Source of the DNA: Adiantum capillus-veneris
Lineage: Eukaryota; Streptophyta; Polypodiopsida; Polypodiales; Pteridaceae
Direction of reading: 5' to 3'
Length of the DNA stretch: 64,000 nucleotides
Assembly: GCA_014529385.2 (NCBI GenBank)
Contig: CM043965.1
Span: 68,049,690 to 68,113,689 of the forward strand
Shown: one piece after another, positions 54,741 to 64,000 of the stretch
Layout: every line of letters begins with the position of its first letter
Position numbering within the stretch: position 1 is the first letter of the stretch
Program-made: the position numbers and the translations under genes
Notes under the pieces: model-generated
Database searches by the model: none
Told to the model about the DNA's origin: nothing
The model's input: the letters and a program-made list of their open reading frames with translations, nothing else

Positions 54741-57074
54741 TTCTATTATTCAATAGTCCATTATCTATACTTTTTATAATGGAGTTTGAAAAATGAAAGG
54801 AAGAAAAGGGCCTCCACGCGCTGTTTTTTGCTTGATTTGCATTGCATGTTGGATCAACGCCGAAATTGAGTTGTTGAGTCCCTATCGGGTTGTCCTTCTT
54901 ACCATCGACGCATTAAAGAGCCTTTGACCATTGAGTGAAGTGGTTCAGATTCTATGCGATTCCATCCTTTTTCAATGACCTGCAATAGTTAAAATTGTAC
55001 GTCCAACAACCAGTCAGTGTGTGTGTGTGTGTGTATGTGTGTGCGTGCATGTGTGTGTGTGTGTAACATTTAATGGCCTAAAAATTTGTGTGTAGCGGAA
55101 ATTAGCATGAACATAGTGGGCATTTCATTAGAATAGATTCCTAATGAGAATTACAAGAGTGCTTGGGTGGAGAGAGCAACAAAAAGCATAACACCTAGTT
55201 AGATAGCATCAACAATACTTTCAAAAGAGAGAGAAATTAAGCTATTGACAACAGTTGAGGACCGGATTTGCATGGAGCCGGTCCCCCCTCCAAAAGGCTT
55301 TGTATTATGGTTTCTCCCATCAAGAGAGACATTGTACAATACAATTCTTTGTGTTCCTTCAAGACTAGCTAGTGCAATGAAGATGAAAGCTTCATGCACT
55401 AAGCAAAACACTTAACAAACACGACATCAATTATCCCCGGTCTCAGACCCAAGACCTCACACACCTTCGAAGATGGTGAGAGCTAGCAGGGTATGAGAGT
55501 AGATTGAGAGGAAGAAGGAGTATCTTACGAGAAAGATGTACATCTCCTCACATAATCACTCATATTAGCATAGCTTAGCTTGGTAGAGGAGATGAGCATG
55601 CATTGAAGCTTGGATCTTGGTTGGATTTGCATCCACATGCCAAGAGTGTGTCGATGTAGGCTTCTATCTCACAAGCTTGGAGTAGGTGATGAGCTCTCCA
55701 TTAAAGCTTGGGAAGAGATAGTCTTCTTTACTTCACACATCAGATTGTGTGAGTGTGTGTGTGTGATAATGCCTTGCAAAAATCAGCCCCCTCTCTCTCT
55801 CTTGGGCGATCCCTCTTGCTATTTGCTCTTGCAGGCTCCCCATTGGACCTCCCCAGGGCTAGCCTATCACAATTAAGCAGCATAAGTGATAGCCTTCTGA
55901 CATGTGTCCCCCTTTCCCCTTTTGTGAGAGCTTTAGGTAATTAAATCATTGAAATAAACTCTCATTGGACCCCTTTGCCTCCTGGCCAATAGGAATCAGG
56001 CAAGCCATTGGACTGCTGAATGCTCATTGGACCCCTTGGGAGACTGTCCAATAGTCTTCTAGGAGACTTAATTCTCATTGGTTCTTTTATTAAGTGTTTT
56101 TAAATTAATTAAACTAGATTTACTCTAGCCTAATTCTCATTGGTCCACCTCCAAGGCCATCCAATAGGAATTGGGCACATCGCATCTGGGCTAGGGAGCT
56201 GACATGTGTCCCTAATTCCCTTTGTGTAAAGGGAGCCTATGTGTGTGTGTGTGTGACTTTCTTTCTCATCCCCTACTCCCAAGGGAGTGCCTTTTTTTAG
56301 AGAGCTTCTAATTTAGAGCTTTTTGCAAAAATTTAGGTATTTCTTGGTTTTGAGCTGATATAGCTACATGAAAACATGCATCATTGTGAAAATAATTTCC
56401 ATTGAAGTTTCACACTTCTATTTTGTGATTTTGGAAATCTCCTAGCTCCTACTTTATAGATGGCCAATCTAGTAAATCTCAATAAACAAATGTAATGTAA
56501 TCTATTTTTGAAAAATATCTAATGGTAGCGAGAAGGCTAGGGTCTACATGACTTCAAATTATCATGGTTATGGTAAATTAATATTTTGGTTAGCATACGT
56601 AAAAGATTACTAGCTATCGAAGTATTAAGAGGTATCCAGAATACCAAATGGGAGGGGAAGGATGCAAAAAAGTACACTAAGTAGAAGAGGTGTGTTTTAC
56701 ATTAGACAATGGGAATATACTTATATTTTATTCTAAATTCAAGATCCTTTTTGGTTTGATGTGGTTCTCAAACTTTCATTACTTTTTAGAGATATAATTT
56801 GGTGTCATTTAGAGCAAAGTCTACTTTATATGATAGCATCTTAAATTGCTATAAAAGTCTGCATGTTAATAATATACCTCACATTCAAATCCACTATGGA
56901 GAAAAATTGCTCATTGTGTAGAAATATTCAATTACAAAATCCTAAAACATTATCCTTGGGTCTTCATTTAAACATGTGGAAAACATTAGAAAGGGTTGTG
57001 GATGTATCATAAAAGAATGATTTATTTGTGGAAGTAATCTAACCACAACTTAACTTGTACGAGAACACAAGCAC

Positions 57075-57076
<2 letters not shown>
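54741..57076. other. Non-coding stretch, AT-rich, no gene
   Basis: Short open frames only. (GT)n at 55017-55065, a CCAAT-rich segment at 55835-56180, and unique AT-rich sequence from 56300. Confidence 0.5.
55835..56180 (+). repeat. Degenerate CATTGGACC / CCAATAGG repeat cluster
   Basis: At least nine ATTGG or CCAAT pentamers lie within 350 bp, mostly as CTCATTGGACCCC or GCCAATAGGAAT with irregular spacing. It looks like an eroded minisatellite. The motif equals the NF-Y core but may be incidental. Confidence 0.6.

Positions 57077-57077
<1 letters not shown>

Positions 57078-57150
<73 letters not shown>
57078..57150 (-). repeat. (GT)n(GA)n compound microsatellite, inverted
   Basis: Reads (CT)20 then (CA)16 on the plus strand, that is (GT)n(GA)n on the minus strand. 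Confidence 0.95.
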
Positions 57151-57154
<4 letters not shown>

Positions 57155-57974
57155 CGACTCAATAGAGGTGGAAAGATGACTCTTTAGCTGGGTAGCCAAT
57201 GTAGAGTTTAGCTAGTGGAATCCTTAGTATATCTATTTTAGAGGATATAACCTTGCAAGTAATCGACTTGTAGCCAAGCTATACAAAGTGGAGAAAGATA
57301 GGGTAATAATTGTTATGGTGGGTGGTAAAGTGAGGGTGAGAATTTGGTCAATAGAGCTAGCATCAAAGGAAATATATTTGTTGGGACAATGGAGGACTAA
57401 ATGAGTGAAATAAAGTATATAACTATCAAAGAGGATTGATTCTTGGTGGGTGATCAAATGGAGACATAAGGGAAAGATTAAATGAACTTTTGGGTGTGTT
57501 GAGTTCAAGACTCCATGCCTCAAAGAAGATCATATTCTTCAAAAATCTAGGGAGCTCGAGGTACTAGGGTTTTATAGACCCATCAAGAGGAGAGGTAAAT
57601 AGCCCTCCTCTATGTATCTAAATATCATTTGCGATAGTCTATCTAAAACATTCCAAAGTCCTTAGTCATAGACTTAGATATTAGGGATTGATGTGTGGAA
57701 GTTCATTGACATGAAAGATTAGGGCAACAATTAGACACCGTGACAATTTTCCTCATTACTAGACCAAGGTGCTAGTGTGCCAATGGTTGTTGTTGAAGAC
57801 TCTAGAGACTTAAACCCATTACCACTAGCTTCCACCTTGATTATTCAACCAAGCCTAGATAGTCAGAACAACTAAAGTCAATCTTGATAAAGCAGTGGAA
57901 ACAAGTTCCTAGGAATAAGGTACAAGCTTAGAATAGTTATAGCTAAAGCACTCTCATGGATCACTTTTGGTGCT
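57151..57974. other. Non-coding stretch, no gene
   Basis: A 96-codon minus frame at 57233-57523 is AT-biased and shows no family features. Nothing else is recognised. Confidence 0.45.
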
Positions 57975-58450
57975 ATAATTTGTGTCACATGTGTTTTGGA
58001 AATGTGCCATAGTTAGTGGCTCTTCTAGACATAATTGTCTACATGTATGATTTCTAAGAGCTTCGATTAAAAATATGATTAAGGCATGTTATTATGTGAT
58101 TACATCCTTGTCATGAGAGAGGGGTTACAAGCTAAGGCATGTTATTACGTGATTGCATCCTTGTCATGAGAGAGGGGTTACAAGCTAAGGCATGTTTTTA
58201 CGTGATTACATCCTTGTCATGAGAGAGGGGTTACAAACTATAGGGACATATTCAATAAGAAAGAACCTATGTGTTGCATGTGTTTTAGAAATGTGCCATA
58301 GTTAGTGGCTCTTCTAGACATAATTGTCTACATGTATGATTTCTAAGAGCTTCAATTAAAAATATGGTTAAGGCATGTTGTTATGTGATTATATACTTGC
58401 TACAAGAGAGGGGCTACATACTATAGGGACATATGCAATAACAAAAAACC
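57975..58450 (+). repeat. Nested tandem repeats (289-bp unit with 53-bp inner repeat)
   Basis: An inner unit starting AAGGCATGTT and ending GGGGTTACAA-GCT occurs at 58081, 58134 and 58187 (period 53). An outer unit containing GTGTTTTGGAAATGTGCCAT occurs at 57991 and 58280 (period 289). The inner unit in the second outer copy occurs once, at 58370. Confidence 0.9.
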
Positions 58451-59269
58451 AATAGTAATAGAGTTCTCGGTGCATCTTTGAATGGGAAGGCCATGTAGCA
58501 GTGGTCATTTCCATCATCACACGATCCTTGATTTGGAAGCATTTATACAAAAATTGGTGGCAAATAAGATGTGTGGTAGCTATTTTCCCCTACTATCAGT
58601 AGTTAGACATGGGTTCTCAATTAGTGTTTCTATTTAAGTGTACTTCCATGCCTACTACAACGCAGAAATCATTTCTTCCATTGTTGTCCATTTGGATGGA
58701 CATGTTGAAGTGACCTCTCTAGTTACATTCTCATTACTAATTCCACGCTTGTTGGATTGGCCTTTTAGAGATTCCTCCTATAGCCTGAGGAAATCTTATA
58801 ATATTTAAGAGTCCCCAAAAATTTATGCATATGAGGATGATGAAGGGGCTCTTGGACCTGAGTCATCTTCTACATTGTTCCCTTTTTGAGGTTACCAACC
58901 ACTAAGAGAAGCCAACATCCTTGAGCTCCAAGTAGTATTAGTTAGTAAAGGTTCTTGTAACAAGAGCTTTGGAAGGCAATATTCTTTGCTAATGTTTTTT
59001 CATAGAATAAGAACATGGAACACATGAATATCATTTTCTTATAACAAAAAAGGGGTAAGGAGCTCAACAAAGGACCGGAGTAGGTGCTACCCATTTTGAA
59101 AAAGGAATAGACCACAGAATCAACATAGGTTCTCTCTTATCTCACTCTTGAATAAAAATCGATGCCATTATTCAAGCTCTGCATGAGCTACCGTTTTGGG
59201 AGGATTCTCTCTCTCTTTAGCTCCAACCACGTAGACATGCACACTCGAATCAGGGACTTGAGGAAAGCG

Positions 59270-59272
<3 letters not shown>
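58451..59272. other. Non-coding stretch, no gene
   Basis: No open frame or repeat of note. Confidence 0.45.
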
Positions 59273-59367
<95 letters not shown>

Positions 59368-59415
59368 TGATTCACTGCAAGTTTGCGAAGGAGGAAAGAA
59401 AGGGAAGTCAAATTA

Positions 59416-59460
<45 letters not shown>
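59273..59460. repeat. (GA)n then (CT)n pair, hairpin-capable
   Basis: GA tract 59273-59387 with slips, then (CT)n 59419-59460, separated by about 30 bp. The two could pair into a stem of about 40 bp. Confidence 0.9.
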
Positions 59461-59463
<3 letters not shown>

Positions 59464-59914
59464 CACTCAGTTGCACTGTGCACAGAGCTCTCTCCTGTTG
59501 TCATCAACCATTGGACTGAGATCTCAACATGGTTATTCACAGTCATGGTGGTCATCCACCACAATTTCCTTTTTTGTTGCTCAAGTGATTCTCTCTAATG
59601 TAACCTCTAGGCCTATGATCTTTGTGATTTTCCCTAGGCTGCAACTGTACTAGGAACCGTGGTGGTGGGGGTACATTGTAGTCCTATAGGCGAACAAAGG
59701 GTTCCTCTACTTAGAAAGGGGGTGACAACAACAGGGTACTGTGAGGAGGAAGGAGCGAGAGTAGGAGGAGCACTCGCATGGGATTTTAGGTGGGCAAGAA
59801 TGCACAAATCTTTGAAGGTATCATTGTATTTTATTTAAAGGCATACCAATCGAGGACCAGAGAATATTCTTCTTTTTTACCAAAAAAAAAAGCAACTTCA
59901 AGGAAAAAGTGAGT
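59461..59914. other. Non-coding stretch, no gene
   Basis: Only short frames with no recognisable feature. Confidence 0.4.
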
Positions 59915-60425
59915 CAAGAGCTCTTTGATCGTCCGTGCGCATGCAGACGCGGTCAGTGAGCTCCTAAATTTTTAGCACAAACTAAAAGATTAGGAGTTTG
60001 AAAACAATCTCGTACACATGGATGATCAACAAACTCTTGAATTTTGAGCTCAACAAGGAGATTGGGAGCTTGGAAATAGCATTGCGCATGAAAATGATCA
60101 GTGAACTCTTGAAAGTTGAGTTCGAGCAAAGGATTAGGATCTTACTAATTGTCCTGACATATGTGGATCATCAACTAACTCTAATTTTAAGTTCAAAGAA
60201 AAAGATCAAGAGCTCGCTGATTGTCCGCGTGCACACAGACGGATTGCGAGCTTCTGACCTCAATTTTCAAAGTGTGTGAATGATAAACTTCCCAAAGTAT
60301 TTAATTTTTTGGCTTATAATTGTGAAAAAACTAGCTTTAAAAATGAGGCAAACAAAAGATGCAATGGGAGCTCGTTGGCCGTCCGTGCGCGCGCGGATAG
60401 TCAGCGAGCTTGCAAATTGGTACTT
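59915..60425 (+). repeat. Degenerate tandem repeat of about 74 bp
   Basis: Six or so diverged units. Key shared pieces are GAGCTC(T/G)(T/C)TGATCGTCCG or its variants, GCGCATGCAGACGCGGTCAG, and CTCTTGAATTTTGAGCTC. The intervals are roughly 70-85 bp. Confidence 0.6.
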
Positions 60426-60526
60426 TGTTGGTCAGCGAGCAAGAGCAGAGTCAAGAGCGCTATTATCAGGAGTTTTTGCTGTTGAAGAATCCTGCCACAC
60501 TGTCATCAACTCTGCATCGAAATCGA

Positions 60527-60658
<132 letters not shown>

Positions 60659-61777
60659 GCATATCAGCGTATTGCATAGTGCCACATTGCCCTCAAAATG
60701 AAAACTGCATCTGGAGAGATGCCCTGATCGCTTCTCATCCATTGAAAACAGTCGCCCAAGAGCTTCTTTTATAGGCCTTCCCCTGTTGGGCACATCCTGC
60801 AATCAGTGCGTTCCAAGAGAAGACGTTCCGGGCATGAAGCACTTATTGAGATCTGGCCGCAGTTGCCTGGCCGCAGTTGCACTGCAGTGGACATGCATAC
60901 CAATAAATGTGCTAAGCTGTGGCAATTGCACGACAGTTGAAATACATTTTGAGTACTTAATGTGTTTGCCCAAGTATGCCCCCCCCCCCCCCCCCCCCCC
61001 CCCCCACCAACCCACCACAGTACACACAACACACACACATGGCTCTGTAAGATATTTTCTATCCTTGCACTACCTGATTCTTGATGGCTCTATGCTACAG
61101 CTCTCCATTGCCGAGCGCAGCTGCATACGAGCTTGCATGGGGTCAACAGCACAACTGAATAGCGATCTATTTTGCAAAGAGGCTGGCACCGGTGAAAGCT
61201 ATTGCAGGAGCAAGCGTTGCAACTCAGCCCTCATCCAGTGATGAGAGCAAGGATATGATAGGAGGTAGGCAGCAGGGGGGGATTACGGGATGGGATGCCG
61301 TGGGGAGATGAAGCATCCGTGCAAGATGTAGAGGAGATGGGGATGAAAAGAAAGGGGTTGCAAGCCAAAGATTTTTCACGGTGTTGCTTTTTGCTATAAA
61401 CTATGGTACTAATCTTGGATTTTGTCCACCCACTCGCCCCTAAGTTTGAGGTTTACTTGCTACCTTCTTTTGCTAATATTCTCAACTCAGCATGCCCAGT
61501 TAACCCTCATCAAAGTGTCATCAACAACAAGAAAGGTGTGTGATGCATGATTTTATTTCATTGTTTAATCATTTAAAGGAGTGTCCGGAGGGATAATGGA
61601 GTCTCCTGCGTATCACACGAATGGCAATGTGCTTGGTCGTAGAGTAGGACACAGAGGGCTGAAGATGACACTTTTTCTTTCTCTTTTTTTCAGTGGACTA
61701 ATCGCAGAGGATTCTTATTCATCATGCAAGGATGGAAGAACCCACATTTAGAAAAATTGAATCATTCAAATTAGAAA

Positions 61778-61781
<4 letters not shown>
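60659..61781. other. Non-coding stretch with poly-C and a dispersed motif copy
   Basis: Bases 60786-60840 repeat the GCAATCAGTGCGTTCC / AAGAGAAGACGTTCC motif found near 6700 and 14870. A run of 27 C at 60979-61005 is followed by (CA)n-rich sequence. No gene is seen. Confidence 0.5.

Positions 61782-61858
<77 letters not shown>
61782..61858 (-). repeat. (CT)n microsatellite
   Basis: About 38 CT units. Confidence 0.97.
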
Positions 61859-61859
<1 letters not shown>

Positions 61860-62226
61860 TGTATTGGGGACCGCAGGTAGGGTTCTGCATTCATCTTGTA
61901 CGTAAGAGGAAGATAGGGAAAGTGACGATGATAAATTTTGAGCTTGTTCTGGTTCTGTGTTCGAAGTGAACATTGTGTTTGCTCAAATAGGCTCAAATGC
62001 CTTCACCCTCCATATACATGTGGTATGGCATCATCCTCGCACATGATGTTGCCAAGCATTGAGAGATGACGATGGACTTAGATGTGCAGATAGGGATATG
62101 AGCAAAGGATTATTCAACTTCTCCACGCGAGTGCACGTAGCAAGGATGTGGTTGAAGGTAGGGGTCGTCATCAAATTAAATCACAGAGCACGTGCATGGA
62201 GGAGGGGCAATGCACACAAATGCTAT

Positions 62227-62227
<1 letters not shown>

Positions 62228-62307
<80 letters not shown>
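62228..62307 (+). repeat. (GA)n microsatellite
   Basis: About 40 GA units. Confidence 0.97.
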
Positions 62308-62312
<5 letters not shown>

Positions 62313-64000
62313 CTGATGAGCCTCCACTCGATCCCTCATGCACATGCTTTGAAGAATGTCCTACTCCTGTGAAACTTTATGTCTTCACGACGGTTGCCAT
62401 CATAGCCACTATTGCTTAATTACATTGAATGTTTGTGATTTTACCAAGAGCAGTCACATGGCACTTTCTCCAAAATCATCTCTTCATTATAATAGCTAGA
62501 TGTATCCTCCTTCTCCTACATGTGCACTGACAAGCAAGTGGCAAGTCCCTCTCTATCTACGTATGGCCTTAGGGCCACAAGGACTATTGTCCCCTTCATA
62601 TCCTTCTTTCTATTGTGTGAGGGAATAGAAGGTGGGGAGTAGGGGGTCAAGGATGCCTTGGCACAGAACGAGAGGTAGCATCATTGGTGGTGTCAAATCT
62701 TTAGCTATCTTTCCACCGAGGAGTCTTCAAGAACTCTGTTTGTAAAGATTACTGCTAGTATGTCTCTACGATAGAATGAATGGTAGATCTAGTGATGTAT
62801 ACCTCTTGTGTTTTAGTGACATGAGGCTCTAGTTATCATATATCATGTTCAAATTTCATTCATAATTTTTTAAAGGACAGGCATTGATTTTGAAAGAATC
62901 TTAATTATGATCTCTTGACAAATAAATTACTAATGTAACACTTAGTTCAATGCCCATTTGCTTATACACTTTGAGGCATTGACATATACTCGTCCTTCGG
63001 GCTAGCTCCCAACCAATTCAGATGTGATCGTTGGACCTTTTTGTGATCTCAATATGTAGGCAATGGTCATGTGATGCATAGTCATCGATTAATTTTTGGG
63101 ATAGTTGGGCCTCTTGCATGATCACACATGCACGAGTTATTTGTCTTATATGCAACTATGCCAATTTTGGCATAGTTGTGTCAACAATATCTTACTTATA
63201 GCTATGCTTTCTGTGAACACATCCTTAAATCCGATACCGTAAGACACACAACTTTTCCTCCATTGTGTCAAACACTCTAACTTTAGTTCAAATTGTATTT
63301 TTTACAATGCAAATTTTGGAAGGTGCACTGATCCTACAGTCATCTCATTTTAAAAAAGCACCTTCTTTAATCATCAAGAGTATCGGTTAATATATCCGTA
63401 TCAAATTTCTAAGTAGCTCTTTGCACATTGTTGGACTTAATCTAGTCAACTATCCACTTCACCTCCGTTCCACTTGTTTTTTCTTCATCCATCCATCCCA
63501 TTTGTTTACTCCTTTCTCTGGGACCCTCGACCTTTGTCCACCTTCCTCCATTTCTCTACAACTTAGCAACTTTGTTGCCTTTCCTCATCTAATTGAACAA
63601 TACTTAAAACTCTAAAGTGATACTTCAAAAAGATGCTTCGTAGGAGAGCTAGACTCTAAAACCTCACAATTAGTTCTATCTAACTTTTCAACTCTACACT
63701 TTGTAGATAAGAATCTCAAGTGTAGCCTATCTCAATTGTTATGGACTAAAGTTAAACCATTTACTAGCAAGTTCTAATCCTTCGGTCCTATACGTTGGTT
63801 CCTTACTCTCATATCCATTCAATCTCGACAAGCTCTCAAGTAGTAGAATGCCCTTTAGCCTTGTATTGGTCCTTAAGTTGGTCTCGAAGTCTCTTACTCA
63901 GTCCTAAATTTACTTCTAACTAACCAATGAGAACCCATCCCTATCCAATCTTGAAAATCTCTCAAACATTAGATAATCTTTAGCCCTACAATAACTTCCA
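62308..64000. other. Non-coding stretch, no gene
   Basis: Ordinary AT-rich sequence. No open frame above 65 codons and no repeat seen. Confidence 0.45.

Noticed and set aside
55199-55411. Minus-strand 70-codon frame as a gene
   Set aside because: Short, no motif, no splice-consistent neighbours seen.
57233-57523. Minus-strand 96-codon frame as a gene
   Set aside because: Thr/Leu/Ser-rich from AT-rich DNA, no family features.

Overview
The window looks like nuclear DNA of a land plant, most likely a seedless vascular plant (fern or lycophyte). It is gene-poor and filled with transposable-element wreckage typical of plants: a Helitron, two Ty1/copia elements, a chromodomain Ty3/gypsy element, three L1-type LINEs and a second, non-L1 LINE family. 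Dinucleotide microsatellites, mostly (GA)n and (GT)n(GA)n, are extremely abundant. A fragment of mitochondrial DNA (nad3 and cob plus group II intron pieces) carries TAG at conserved glutamine codons, which fits a lineage with U-to-C mitochondrial RNA editing. The species cannot be named from the sequence.

Layout. 0-0.6 kb: CT/GA repeats. 0.6-1.3 kb: a possible four-exon gene (- strand). 1.4-6.05 kb: a decayed Helitron Rep-helicase (- strand). 6.3-8.4 kb: a microsatellite, a coiled-coil ORF and short dispersed repeats. 8.4-15.2 kb: an array of roughly 675-bp repeats, split by a 3.3-kb copia element with a 5-bp target duplication (10144-13479). 15.2 to about 18.86 kb: mitochondrial DNA insert. 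18.9-22.8 kb: a second, truncated copia (- strand). 22.8 to about 27.25 kb: L1-type LINE A (+ strand). 27.6 to about 33.2 kb: LINE B (- strand). 34.2-38.3 kb: a zone of (GA)n tracts with a related repeated unit and an ORF1-only LINE lying between two GA tracts. 38.65-43.6 kb: LINE C (- strand). 43.6-47.2 kb and 53.1-54.2 kb: two copies of a repeat flanking a chromodomain gypsy element (47.8-52.75 kb, - strand); the first copy is interrupted by a 5'-truncated LINE D inserted in its GA tract. 54.2-64 kb: microsatellites, minisatellites and poly-C runs with no recognisable gene.

No gene set here works together as a pathway. The coding capacity is almost wholly transposon-derived and mostly broken by stops and frameshifts. 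The best candidate for something new is a LINE family with a conserved 3' stem-loop and no poly(A) tail, both of whose members here sit inside (GA/TC)n microsatellites. One of them can be compared with an uninterrupted copy of the same locus in this window. The next best are the spliced gene beside the Helitron and the mitochondrial insert.
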